Assembly: GCF_015100155.1 (NCBI RefSeq)
Contig: NZ_JACKZA010000008.1
Coordinates: 105,259 to 169,258, forward strand
DNA: 64,000 bases
Direction of reading: 5' to 3'
From: Acidithiobacillus sp. HP-2
Lineage (GTDB): Bacteria; Pseudomonadota; Gammaproteobacteria; Acidithiobacillales; Acidithiobacillaceae
Shown here: in pieces, positions 54,721 to 63,650 of the stretch
Layout: each line of letters opens with the position of its first letter
Numbering within the stretch: the first letter of the stretch is position 1
Notes under the pieces: model-generated
Databases searched by the model: none
What the model was told of the DNA's origin: nothing
What the model saw: the letters and a program-made list of their open reading frames with translations, nothing else
Translations under genes and position numbers: made by a program

Positions 54721-55685
54721 TGGCCGATGTCTGCCTCTGGCTGTCGGGGTTGCACGGCATGCCGGAGGAGGACCTGGGCGCAGTATTACCGCGCTACTGG
54801 GGGCGTGGGCAGCGCGAACAATTGGTGGCTGAATCTTCTCTGGAAGTGGCCGGTCATTTGCTGGGCTTTGCTGGCGCACTCCCGGCGGCGGCGCTCCTGG
54901 CAGAAGCAGAAGGGATAAATACCGTCGGACGTTGGGTCATTGCTCTGGAGCCAGTGGCTTTTCGCGGTCAGGCAGGGCGGGCGGTATTGCAGCCGTTGCC
55001 GGGTCTGGAAGAAAGTGATGCGGTGGCGTTGTTTGACGCTGCGGTCGAATTTTTGGCAGAAACACCCTGGATTTTACAGCGTGGAGCGCGGCGCTGGTAT
55101 GTGCTGAGCAGTACAAGTCCCGATCTGCACTGTCCTGATCCGGAACAGGTGTGGGGCCGTGAGCCTCTGGCTTTGCAGGTCACTGGGGCGGATGCCCGGC
55201 GCTGGAATGCGTTTCTCAATGAATTGCAGATGTTTCTGGCGGCCCATCCCGTCAATCAGGATATCCATGCAGTGGGAATGGAATCCTGGTGTTTGTTCTG
55301 GGCCTGGGGGGAGGGCCGCTTGCCGGAACAGTGTCCGCTGACAAAGTGGCAAAGTCTGGCGGCGGAGGCCGATTATCTTCAGGCCGCTGCTGCCTGGCTT
55401 GGGTTACCGCTCGCTTATCCCAAAGCACTGCAGGCAGCCGGTAAACTTCCTGATAACCTGCTCTGGGTCTGGTCCGGAGCCTGGTTGTATCCCGATGCAG
55501 CAAAATCATTCGCGGCGCTGCATCCTGCCCTGCAAAACTTCTGGCGCAGGGGTGGAACTCTGCAATGTTTGACCGGCGTGCTCGCCCATGGTGGGGTAGA
55601 GCGCCTGACCCTGCGCAGTGCTGACCGCTGGCGCTTCTGGCGCAGGCCAACCCGACCGGGTCATGCGCTTCCAGGGATTTGGTAA
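54720..55685 (+). CDS. RpfE-like / phosphoglycerate-mutase-related regulatory protein
   Basis: 321 aa from the ATG overlapping the thrC stop. Matches the Xanthomonas RpfE-like family (often labelled cofactor-independent phosphoglycerate mutase): ALEPVAFRGQAG, ARRWYVLS, WNAFLNELQMFLAAHPVNQ and ESWCLFWAWGEGRLP. No catalytic mutase site is evident. The rpfE-recJ-prfB-lysS order of Xanthomonas is kept here, supporting the call. Function unclear. Confidence 0.75.
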   Translation: MADVCLWLSGLHGMPEEDLGAVLPRYWGRGQREQLVAESSLEVAGHLLGFAGALPAAALLAEAEGINTVGRWVIALEPVAFRGQAGRAVLQPLPGLEESDAVALFDAAVEFLAETPWILQRGARRWYVLSSTSPDLHCPDPEQVWGREPLALQVTGADARRWNAFLNELQMFLAAHPVNQDIHAVGMESWCLFWAWGEGRLPEQCPLTKWQSLAAEADYLQAAAAWLGLPLAYPKALQAAGKLPDNLLWVWSGAWLYPDAAKSFAALHPALQNFWRRGGTLQCLTGVLAHGGVERLTLRSADRWRFWRRPTRPGHALPGIW

Positions 55686-55769
55686 ATGGTTGTGAAAATA
55701 TACGGGGTGGCCTTGGTTAAAGGAGCGCGATAAGTTGCACGGGGTCAACCAGAACAAGGGTAGCGCGTG

Positions 55770-57569
55770 ATGCCAGAACCCATAAGAATCATCGACAGGC
55801 CATTGTCGCCAGATGTTTTTAGTGCGGCCGCTGCTGCTGGTTATACGCCTCTGCAGTCGCGCATCATCGCGGGTCGACTGGGTGACGAGGATGCGGGAAG
55901 GGTGGGATTGCTTGTGCGCCCGCCGCTGAGTGCGCTCGATCCACCGGACCGTTTACCCGATATCGGCGTCGCCGCCGAGGCAGTTGCGAGCGCTGTGAGA
56001 CAAGGGTTGCCGTTGATTCTGCTGTCGGACTTCGACTGTGACGGAGCGTCCGGGCACGCGGTACTGAAGTTTGCGTTGCGTGACTACTTCGGTGTGCCCG
56101 AACACCGGATACACAGCTACATTGGCCATCGACTGCGGGAAGGGTATGGCGTTTCGGAAAGCGTCACCCAGCGGATTCTGGACTCGGCACCGCGTCCTGC
56201 ACTTGTCATTACTGCGGACCAGGGCAGTTCGGACCATGACCGTATCGAGAAGCTCCGCGATCATGGCTTTTCGACAATAGTGACGGACCACCATGGAGTT
56301 CCAGAGCAAGGCCCGCCGCACGCCGCCATCGCCTGTGTCAATCCCGTCCGCGCGGATTCAGGCTTCGCCGATCCCTACATCGCGGGCGTGCATGTGGCCT
56401 GGCTACTCTGCTGCGCGGTACGACAAAGGCTCATCGACTGGGGGCACCTTCCGGCCAATGCGCCCCGTCTGGGTGGCCTTCTTGACCTGGTTGCCCTGGG
56501 AACCATGGCGGATTGTGTGGATCTGGCCCGCTCGGCGAACAACCGTGCGGTGCTGACACGCGGTCTTGCCTTGATGAATGCGCCAGAGGCGCGCCCTGTG
56601 TGGCGTGCCTTGTACCAGGTTTCCCGTTGCAGCGGCCCGATTACAGCGGCGACATTGAGTTTTACCTTCGGGCCGATCATCAATGCCCGGGGCAGGCTGG
56701 ATTGCGCACTGGGGGCCGTCGACCTGTTGATGTGCGACGACGAGGCGGAAGCCATACGCCTAGCGCATGTTTTGGTGGAGCACAATAGCGAGCGCAAGCG
56801 GGTCCAATCCAAGATGCTGCGCCGTATCCTGCCATTGGCGGAGGAGCAGGCGGTGGACGGGGCTATGGCCATTACCGTGTTCGATCCGGAAGGGCATCCG
56901 GGCGTACATGGGGTCTGCGCTGCCCGTCTGGTGGAAGCCTATGGACGGCCTGCTGCCTATTTCTCGCCCAAGCAGGAGAGCGAGCATATCACCGCTTCGC
57001 TGCGTACCGTGCCCGGATTTCATATCCGCAACGCCCTTGCAGGGATTGCAGAATCCTATCCGGACGACTTCGTCGCCTGGGGCGGTCATGCAGGTGCGGG
57101 CGGAGTCACCTTGAAACGGGAGGGATTTGATCGTTTCGCGACAGCCTTCAATGCAGCCGCAACCCGCGCCCTGGCAGCGTGGACCCCGGGCCCCCGGATA
57201 CTGAGCGATGGGACGCTCGAACAGCTCCCAAGTTTGGAATTGCTCAAAGAGCTCGCGCTGTTGGAGCCTTTCGGTCGGCAATGGGAGGCACCCATCTTCT
57301 GTGCGGAAGGCCAGATTCTCAGTGTGCGTCCCGTCGGGGACGGTACCCACCTCAAATTGTTGCTGGGCATCGGGCCAAATCGATTCGATGCCATCTGGTT
57401 TGGGGCGGTCCGCGACGGAGTGTGTCCGGTGGAAACGGGGCAGCTTGTCCGGGTGACTTTCGAGCTGGAGGCCAATACCTTCAGAGACGAGACGTCCTTG
57501 CAATTGCGCGTCCGCCATGCGGTGGTTATTGCAGGAAACCCGTTGATGGTTCAGCGAGTAGCTACATGA
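55770..57569 (+). CDS. Atypical RecJ-like DHH-family exonuclease
   Basis: 599 aa from ATG 55770 (AGGG upstream). DHH phosphoesterase motifs: LLSDFDCDGASG (near 87), ITADQGSSDHD (near 148), IVTDHHGVPE (DHH near 174) and LGTMADCVDL; then DHHA1 (GGHAGAGGV) and an OB-like tail. The second and first motifs differ from canonical RecJ (GDYDADG, DNG). RecJ degrades 5' ends of single-stranded DNA. The place is that of recJ in rpf clusters, but the sequence is divergent and it is coupled to a broken DNA methyltransferase, so it may have arrived with a defence module. Confidence 0.8.
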   Translation: MPEPIRIIDRPLSPDVFSAAAAAGYTPLQSRIIAGRLGDEDAGRVGLLVRPPLSALDPPDRLPDIGVAAEAVASAVRQGLPLILLSDFDCDGASGHAVLKFALRDYFGVPEHRIHSYIGHRLREGYGVSESVTQRILDSAPRPALVITADQGSSDHDRIEKLRDHGFSTIVTDHHGVPEQGPPHAAIACVNPVRADSGFADPYIAGVHVAWLLCCAVRQRLIDWGHLPANAPRLGGLLDLVALGTMADCVDLARSANNRAVLTRGLALMNAPEARPVWRALYQVSRCSGPITAATLSFTFGPIINARGRLDCALGAVDLLMCDDEAEAIRLAHVLVEHNSERKRVQSKMLRRILPLAEEQAVDGAMAITVFDPEGHPGVHGVCAARLVEAYGRPAAYFSPKQESEHITASLRTVPGFHIRNALAGIAESYPDDFVAWGGHAGAGGVTLKREGFDRFATAFNAAATRALAAWTPGPRILSDGTLEQLPSLELLKELALLEPFGRQWEAPIFCAEGQILSVRPVGDGTHLKLLLGIGPNRFDAIWFGAVRDGVCPVETGQLVRVTFELEANTFRDETSLQLRVRHAVVIAGNPLMVQRVAT

Positions 57570-57694
57570 ATGCAGTAGAAATTGAGACGGCCATATCAGA
57601 ACTCGCCTGTCAGCCTTTTGATGCCGTGGAGTTCCCTTTTGCGTTCCTGGCCGCTTTCGGCAATAAGGACATGGCTGTCAGACAGCGCTGGTGA
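57566..57694 (+). pseudogene. N-terminal remnant of a DNA methyltransferase
   Basis: 42 codons from an ATG overlapping the recJ-like stop (ATGA). It reads MNAVEIETAISELACQ and PFDAVEFPFAFLAAFGNKD, which I recognise as the start of class I SAM-dependent DNA methyltransferases of restriction/defence loci (about 900-1000 aa). It stops after GNKDMAVRQRW. The rest of the gene is gone, so only the start of a lost downstream gene remains. Confidence 0.6.
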
Positions 57695-58037
57695 TTAGCC
57701 ATTTTTCAGCAGAAATCAGCGTTTAGATTGTTCGCCTTTTGGAACCTCGGTATTTCGCTGATGCACATAATATTTCAACGGATTAATGATTCATTTTCCG
57801 CGAGATGGGGTGGTAAACACCTGATGCTGACAGTTGGCAAACGAATGACGCTGATTAACATGCCGGGTGGAAGGCTTGCAGGTAGAAAACTGGGTAACGG
57901 CATGACCTGCTCTCAACACCGTCAAAACTCCACTGGAGATCAGCACCGAAACTGCGCATAATTACGGGCTTTGTGTGCTAGGTGAACGGCCTGGCGCGGG
58001 GTTGATCCCGGCGCAGTCCGCTCGAAAAGGAAAAATC
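57695..58037. other. Non-coding stretch before prfB
   Basis: 343 bases. A 77-codon open frame (57728-57961) has no recognisable homologue and no ribosome-binding site. I see no tRNA, terminator or mobile-element end. It probably holds debris from the lost methyltransferase region plus the prfB promoter. Confidence 0.5.
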
Positions 58038-59136
58038 ATGAGAGAAGTGAATGAGATGCGTGCTTTGCACGAAGATCTCCAGGCCCGGGTGATCGGCCTG
58101 AGGGGGTATCTTTGACCTCGAAGAAAAGCGTGGCCGTTTAGAAGAAGTTCAGCGCGAACTGGAAGATCCGGGCATCTGGACCCAGGCTGAAAAAGCCCAG
58201 GAACTGGGACGGGAACGAGCGGCTCTGGAAGCCATCATCGGACCGATGGACAAGTTGAGTGCCAGTCTGGCGGACGGTAACGAAATGCTGGAACTTGCGC
58301 TCAGTGAGCAGGATCAGGAACTGCTGGCTTCGGTGGATGCCGATCTGGATACGGCCCTGGCGATGGTCGAAAAACTGGAATTTCAGCGGATGTTTTCGGG
58401 AGAGCATGATGCTTCCGATTGCTTTGTCGATATTCAGGCGGGGGCGGGCGGCACCGAAGCCCAGGATTGGGCAGAGATGATTTTGCGCATGTACTTGCGC
58501 TGGAGTGAGCAGCACGGTTTTGCTGCGGAACTGGTGGAAGTCTCGGAAGGAGAAGTGGCGGGTATCAAGTCGGCCAGTATTCACGTCAAGGGCGATCATG
58601 CCTTCGGCTGGCTGCGTAGCGAAACCGGTGTGCATCGTCTGGTGCGCAAATCGCCCTTTGATTCAGGAAATCGTCGTCATACCAGTTTCGCCAGCGTGTT
58701 CATTTATCCCGAAATTGACGACAGTTTTGAAATCGAAATCAATCCCGCAGACCTCAAGGTGGATACCTACCGCGCCAGTGGTGCCGGTGGGCAGCACGTC
58801 AACAAGACGGATTCGGCCATTCGGATTACCCACGTCCCGTCGGGCATTATTGTCGCCTGTCAGACGGATCGTTCCCAGCATAAAAACCGCGCCGAAGCCA
58901 TGCGCATGTTGCGCTCCAAGCTTTTTGAAATGGAAATGAAAAAGCGTGATGCGGAAAAACAGGCGCTGGAAGACAGCAAGAGTGACATTGGCTGGGGGCA
59001 TCAGATTCGTTCTTATGTGCTTGACCAGTCACGGATCAAAGACCTGCGCACCGGGGTCGAAGTGGGAGATACCCAGAAAGTTCTGGATGGGGCACTGGAC
59101 CTGTTTATCGAAGCGGCACTGAAGGCCGGCTTATAA
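58038..59136 (+). CDS. prfB: Peptide chain release factor 2, programmed +1 frameshift
   Basis: 365 aa, in two parts: 58038-58112, then frame +1 from 58114 to the stop at 59134-59136. The first reading ends at TGA 58113; the second carries the factor, with the peptide-release GGQ motif in [15 protein letters not shown] and the SPF codon-recognition motif in [17 protein letters not shown]2 recognises UGA/UAA, and its own UGA controls its synthesis. Not a pseudogene. Confidence 0.97.
58101..58116 (+). promoter_or_regulatory. prfB programmed-frameshift signal
   Basis: AGGGGG TAT CTT TGA C: a Shine-Dalgarno-like AGGGGG, three bases, then the CTT slip codon and UGA followed by C. This matches the conserved RF2 autoregulatory site. 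Low RF2 favours +1 slippage. Confidence 0.98.
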
Positions 59137-59172
59137 AATGCAGTCACGCACAATTGGCGCGAGGAGAACAAA

Positions 59173-60654
59173 GTGGATCATGAACTGAATGACCAGATGC
59201 AGGTACGCCAGGACAAGCTGACCCAGTGGCGGCATGAGGGACAGGCCTACCCCAACCACTTTCGGCGCGATGCCCTGGCGGGAGATCTGCAGGCGCGTTA
59301 TGGGGATATGGATGCCTTGGCGCTGGAGCAGGAGCCGATCCAGACCCGACTGGGCGGGCGCCTGATGACGCGGCGGGTCATGGGTAAAGCCAGCTTTGCC
59401 GACATTCAGGATCAGTCCGGACGTATTCAGCTTTTTGTCAGTCGTGATGCCCTGGGGGAAGAGCACTATGCGCGTTTCAAGGCCCTGGATTTTGGCGATA
59501 TTATCGGCGTGGAAGGGACTTTGTTCCGCACCAAAACCGGCGAACTGTCCCTGAAAGTCCACACTCTGCAACTGCTCAGTAAAGCCCTGCGCCCCCTGCC
59601 GGAAAAATGGCATGGGCTGAGTGATCCGGAAACCCGCTTTCGGCAGCGTTATGTGGATCTCATCGTCACCGAATCGGCCCGCCGGACGTTTCAGATCCGG
59701 GCGGAAACTGTGGCCGCTCTCCGCGAAGGCTTGCGCCAGCGCGGGTTTTTTGAAGCAGAAACGCCCATGATGCATGTCATTCCCGGTGGCGCCACAGCGC
59801 GTCCTTTCATGACCCATCATCATGCCCTGGATATGACGCTGTACCTGCGCATTGCCCCGGAACTTTACCTGAAGCGCCTGGTAGTGGGCGGTATTGAGCA
59901 GGTCTTTGAAATCAACCGTAATTTTCGTAATGAAGGGGTTTCTACCCGCCATAATCCGGAATTCACCATGCTCGAATGGTATGAGGCCTATGCCGATTAT
60001 CGGGATGCCATGGATTTGACCGAAACCCTGATTCGCGCTGCGGCACAAGCGGCCTTGGGTGACACCCGGATTCAGTATCAGGGCCTGGAAATTGACTTGG
60101 GCAAGGCTTTTGTGCGGATGAGCGTGAGCGAGTCGGTGCGCGCCTATAATCCGGATCTGGTTGACGCCGATCTGCGCGATCCGGAAGTCCTGACTGCCAA
60201 GCTGGCGCAGTTGCGCGTGCCCTGTGAGGCTTCCTGGGGCTGGGGCAAACGGCTGATCGAAATTTTTGAAAAGACCGTGGAATGTAATTTACAGCAACCG
60301 ACGTTCATTACCGAATATCCTCTGGAAGTCAGCCCCCTGGCGCGCCGTAATGATCTGGATCCGGAGGTGACCGACCGCTTTGAGTTGATGATTGCCGGAC
60401 GTGAGCTGGCCAATGGTTTTTCGGAGCTCAATGATCCCGAAGATCAGGCCGCCCGGTTCCGCGCCCAGGTAGAGGCCAAGGATGCCGGTGATGAAGAAGC
60501 CATGTTCTATGATGCCGATTATATCCGCGCCCTGGAGTATGGAATGCCACCCACTGCGGGCGTCGGGCTGGGTATTGATCGTCTGGTCATGTTGCTGGCG
60601 GATCAGCCCAGTATTCGTGAAGTCATTCTCTTCCCGCACTTGCGACCGGAATAA
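59173..60654 (+). CDS. lysS: Lysyl-tRNA synthetase, class II
   Basis: 493 aa, GTG start with AGGAG upstream. N-terminal OB-fold anticodon domain and class II motifs: [40 protein letters not shown] (motif 2) and [20 protein letters not shown] (motif 3). Follows prfB by 36 bases, the usual prfB-lysS pair. Confidence 0.97.
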   Translation: MDHELNDQMQVRQDKLTQWRHEGQAYPNHFRRDALAGDLQARYGDMDALALEQEPIQTRLGGRLMTRRVMGKASFADIQDQSGRIQLFVSRDALGEEHYARFKALDFGDIIGVEGTLFRTKTGELSLKVHTLQLLSKALRPLPEKWHGLSDPETRFRQRYVDLIVTESARRTFQIRAETVAALREGLRQRGFFEAETPMMHVIPGGATARPFMTHHHALDMTLYLRIAPELYLKRLVVGGIEQVFEINRNFRNEGVSTRHNPEFTMLEWYEAYADYRDAMDLTETLIRAAAQAALGDTRIQYQGLEIDLGKAFVRMSVSESVRAYNPDLVDADLRDPEVLTAKLAQLRVPCEASWGWGKRLIEIFEKTVECNLQQPTFITEYPLEVSPLARRNDLDPEVTDRFELMIAGRELANGFSELNDPEDQAARFRAQVEAKDAGDEEAMFYDADYIRALEYGMPPTAGVGLGIDRLVMLLADQPSIREVILFPHLRPE

Positions 60655-60656
60655 TC

Positions 60657-61901
60657 ATGCGCCCTTATGAGTTGTGGATCGGGTTGCGCTATACCCGGGC
60701 CAAAAGAAATAATCATTTCATTTCTTTTATTACCGGAACGGCCATCCTCGGAATGGTCATCGGGGTAGCCGCCCTGATTGCGGTCATGGCGGTCATGAAT
60801 GGTTTTGACCACACCCTGCGTTCGCGGATCCTGGCGGTGACATCCGATGTCATCATTCAGGGCAACGGGGTGCCGGTCATGGACTGGCAGACCGCTACCC
60901 GACGTTTGTCGCGGGTGCCGGATGTGACTGGCGTGGCACCCTATGTGCAGGCGCAGGCACTGATTTCCCATGATGGTCTGGTCAGTGGAGCGATGATTGA
61001 GGGCATTGATCCTGCTCTGGAAGGGAGAGTGGACAAGCTGGCCAAGGATATGAAAGTAGGCAAGCTGCAAAGCCTGCAAAGTCATCCCTGGAGTATTGTG
61101 CTGGGTACGGCTCTGGCCCGGCAATTGGGAGTCACCGTAGGCGATAGGATCACCCTGATTTCGCCCCAGGGCGGAGTCACCCCTCTGGGCGTGAGTCCGT
61201 CCTTGCGCCAGTTTACCGTGGTCGGTCTGTTTTCTGTGGGTATTTACGCCTACGACAGCGGCATGGCGTACATCAATCTGGGGGATGCCCAGCGCCTTTA
61301 TGGGCTGGATAAAGGGGTGACCGGCCTGCGTATGCAGATCAAAAATCCCTTTGATGCACCGGCTTTTGCCGCCCATCTCCAGAAACAACTGGGGCCCGCC
61401 TTTTATATTCAGGACTGGACCCAGACCCATGAAAACTTTTTCAAGGCCCTGAGCATGGAAAAACTGGTCATGTTCGTCATTTTATCCCTGATTATTGCGG
61501 TGGCGGCATTCAACATTGTGGCGACCCTGGTCATGGTGGTGACCGACAAGGAAACCGATATTGCCATTTTGCGCACTCTGGGTGTCACGCCACGCAGTAT
61601 CATGCTGATTTTCATGGTGCAGGGAGCGGTAATCGGCCTGGTAGGGACTTTACTGGGGGTATTTTTTGGTGTCCTGCTGGCCCTGAATATTCCCACCCTG
61701 GTGCCCGCCCTTGAACAATTACTGCATACCCAGTTCATCTCTCCGGAGGTGTATTCCATCAGTCAGTTGCCCTCTAAGCTCGAACCCTGGGATGTGGTGC
61801 ATGTAGCTGTGGCGGCCCTGATCATGAGCTGGATTGCCACCTTGTACCCCTCCTGGAGGGCATCACGGGTCGCCCCGGCGGAGGCTTTACGCTATGAATG
61901 A
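60657..61901 (+). CDS. lolC: Lipoprotein-releasing ABC transporter permease (LolC/E)
   Basis: 414 aa. One N-terminal helix (about 27-47), a large periplasmic MacB-like domain, and three C-terminal helices (about 275-400), giving the LolC/E fold. The cytoplasmic ATPase contact (RTLGVTPRSIMLIFMVQGAVIG) precedes the second helix. It extracts lipoproteins from the inner membrane with LolD. One permease seems to serve both LolC and LolE roles here (LolF-like). Confidence 0.93.
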   Translation: MRPYELWIGLRYTRAKRNNHFISFITGTAILGMVIGVAALIAVMAVMNGFDHTLRSRILAVTSDVIIQGNGVPVMDWQTATRRLSRVPDVTGVAPYVQAQALISHDGLVSGAMIEGIDPALEGRVDKLAKDMKVGKLQSLQSHPWSIVLGTALARQLGVTVGDRITLISPQGGVTPLGVSPSLRQFTVVGLFSVGIYAYDSGMAYINLGDAQRLYGLDKGVTGLRMQIKNPFDAPAFAAHLQKQLGPAFYIQDWTQTHENFFKALSMEKLVMFVILSLIIAVAAFNIVATLVMVVTDKETDIAILRTLGVTPRSIMLIFMVQGAVIGLVGTLLGVFFGVLLALNIPTLVPALEQLLHTQFISPEVYSISQLPSKLEPWDVVHVAVAALIMSWIATLYPSWRASRVAPAEALRYE

Positions 61902-62583
61902 TGAATTGGTTCTGTCCGTAGAGCATTTGCGTCAGAGTTTTGCCATTGGCAGAGACAAGCTGGAAGTCATCCGCGACGTCAATTTGCAAATCCGCAAAGG
62001 CGAAAGCCTGGCCATTGTCGGCGCATCGGGGCAGGGTAAAAGTACCCTGATGCATCTGATGGGGGGACTGGAAAAACCCACAGGGGGCGTGGTCCGTATT
62101 CTCGGTCAGGAAATCTACAAACTCCGGGAATCTGCGCGCAGCCGCCTGCGCAACCAGAGTGTCGGCTTTGTGTATCAGTTACATCGCCTGTTACCGGAGT
62201 TTACCGCCCTGGAAAATGTGCTCTTGCCGCTCCTGATTCGTCGGGTGCCCCGGCATTCGGTACAGGCTTGGGGCGAAGAAATTCTGGCACGAGTCGGTCT
62301 GGGTGAGCGCTTGCAGCACAAGCCGGGCATGTTGTCCGGAGGCGAAAGGCAGCGGGTGGCCCTGGCCCGTGCCCTGGTAACCCGACCGGCCCTGCTTCTG
62401 GCGGATGAGCCGACGGGAAATCTGGACAGCGAATCGGCCGAGAGTGTCCATGACCTGATGCTCAGCCTGAACCGGGAATTGGGCACCGCGCTGGTTATTG
62501 TCACCCACGAGCCCGCGCTGGCGGCACATATGGGGCGGGTGTTGCGCCTGCAGAATGGTGTGCTGCAGACACTTGAAAGCTGA
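61894..62583 (+). CDS. lolD: Lipoprotein-releasing ABC transporter ATPase LolD
   Basis: 229 aa from ATG 61894, overlapping lolC by 8 bases. Walker A GASGQGKSTL near residue 44, Q-loop FVYQLHRLLPEF, signature LSGGERQRVALARAL, Walker B LLLADEPTGNLD. Powers release of outer-membrane lipoproteins to LolA. Confidence 0.96.
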   Translation: MNDELVLSVEHLRQSFAIGRDKLEVIRDVNLQIRKGESLAIVGASGQGKSTLMHLMGGLEKPTGGVVRILGQEIYKLRESARSRLRNQSVGFVYQLHRLLPEFTALENVLLPLLIRRVPRHSVQAWGEEILARVGLGERLQHKPGMLSGGERQRVALARALVTRPALLLADEPTGNLDSESAESVHDLMLSLNRELGTALVIVTHEPALAAHMGRVLRLQNGVLQTLES

Positions 62584-62663
62584 TCCATTCCCGATGGTCC
62601 AATAAACTGCCGAAATCTCCGACGAACGAAGCAGGGGGAGCGATCCAGCGGCGGCCTTTGATT

Positions 62664-62684
62664 TGTAGTCACAAGAAGACTACA
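62664..62684. promoter_or_regulatory. RelB-type operator palindrome
   Basis: TGTAGTC - 7 bases - GACTACA, a perfect inverted repeat, 36 bases before the antitoxin ATG. Antitoxins of this type bind such sites to autoregulate the operon. Confidence 0.75.
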
Positions 62685-62719
62685 TTAGAAACTCTGAAAC
62701 CGATTTATGGGAAATCACC

Positions 62720-62986
62720 ATGAGTACCACCGATACCTATGTCCGCGCTCGCATCGACACTAACACCAAGGAACGCGCCGCCGAAGCCCTCGAAGCGATG
62801 GGCCTGTCCGTCTCTGATGCTATTCGCTTGCTGATGTTGCGCATAGCCGATGAGCGCCGTTTGCCTTTCGAGGTAAAGGTACCTAATACGACTACCCGCA
62901 AGGCCATTGCCGAGCTGGAGGCCGGGAAAGGGAAGCGCTTCGCCAGCGTTGATGATCTGATGGCAGACCTGCATGCGGACGATTGA
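62720..62986 (+). CDS. dinJ: RelB/DinJ-family antitoxin
   Basis: 88 aa. Ribbon-helix-helix start TYVRARIDTNTKERAAEAL, then MGLSVSDAIRLLMLRIADERRLPFEV, typical of DinJ. The C-terminal acidic part (FASVDDLMADLHADD) would bind the toxin. It overlaps yafQ by 14 bases. Confidence 0.9.
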   Translation: MSTTDTYVRARIDTNTKERAAEALEAMGLSVSDAIRLLMLRIADERRLPFEVKVPNTTTRKAIAELEAGKGKRFASVDDLMADLHADD

Positions 62987-63254
62987 CCGGTCTTCATCAT
63001 TCAAACGTGATTACAAACGCGAAGCCAAAGGACAGCACCGGGCCACACTGGATGACGAACTGAAGCCCGTATTGGTGGCGTTGGCGACTGACCAGCTGCT
63101 TGATGCCAAATATCGCGACCATGACCTAAGCGGCGATTGGGCAGGTTACCGGGAATGTCACGTAAAGCCCGATTTGCTACTGATCTACCGCAAGTCGAAT
63201 ACCCATACGCTCAAGCTTGCACGGCTTGGCTCACACAGCGAGCTTTTCAGTTAA
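62973..63254 (+). CDS. yafQ: YafQ-family endoribonuclease toxin
   Basis: 93 aa, RelE superfamily mRNA interferase. Features: SSSFKRDYKREAKGQ, LDAKYRDHDLSGDWAGYRECHVKPDLLLIYRK, with the conserved basic His/Arg residues (HDLSG, ECHV). It forms a TA pair with the upstream DinJ. A mobile stabiliser near the IS3 element. Confidence 0.9.
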   Translation: MRTIDRSSSFKRDYKREAKGQHRATLDDELKPVLVALATDQLLDAKYRDHDLSGDWAGYRECHVKPDLLLIYRKSNTHTLKLARLGSHSELFS

Positions 63255-63506
63255 GCAGGTGCGGCCTGCAATCGAACACAGCGTGCTCGCAATCAACGGG
63301 AGTTTTCGGGGCACTTGGGCGCAATTTTGGCAAAGTGCCAGAAATCACGGTATGGCCACAGGCTGAAATGCCTTTATTGCTGGTGATTGAATAGGTCAGA
63401 CCAGCGGATTATCAATCCGGGGGTCTGAATCATGGTCGTTACTGTAACCAGACAACGCGACTGATCGATACCGCTCAGAACAAAAAAGCCATTGTTGGTA
63501 GACGAA
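63255..63506. other. Region without recognisable gene
   Basis: Between yafQ and the truncated minus-strand gene. The frames present are short and unsupported; no tRNA, repeat or promoter of note was seen. Confidence 0.4.
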
Positions 63507-63650
63507 TCACTTATTTCCCAAACCTTTTGCCTTAATCTTGGCGTTGATGTTCTGTATTTCTCTTTTCGAGGTGAGTGCATCAATAGTGTCCAAGTCTGGT
63601 ATCTTTTCTTTTGCATATTCGGATATGGCTCGCTGAGTAGGCGGCGTCTG
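63507..63650 (-). pseudogene. 3' fragment of an unknown gene cut by the IS3 element
   Basis: A minus-strand frame of 47 codons reads QTPPTQRAISEYAKEK and IPDLDTIDALTSKREIQN, continuing to a natural stop after KAKGLGNK. The amino-acid pattern (alternating charged and hydrophobic residues) looks like a real protein end. Upstream the frame stops at 63651-63653, at the border of the IS3 element. The parent family is not recognised. Confidence 0.5.

Noticed and set aside
57728..57961. 77-codon open frame before prfB
   Set aside because: No ribosome-binding site, no recognisable family; probably chance.
57960..58037. tRNA-like stems before prfB
   Set aside because: No consistent acceptor, anticodon and T-arm set; the GTTGATCCCGG segment does not fit a T loop.
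58113..58115. In-frame TGA in prfB as a sign of a pseudogene
   Set aside because: It is the conserved RF2 autoregulatory frameshift site (AGGGGG TAT CTT TGA C) and the downstream frame is intact.
63374..63616. 80-codon minus-strand open frame
   Set aside because: The neighbouring frame at 63507-63650 has a more protein-like composition and a natural end.
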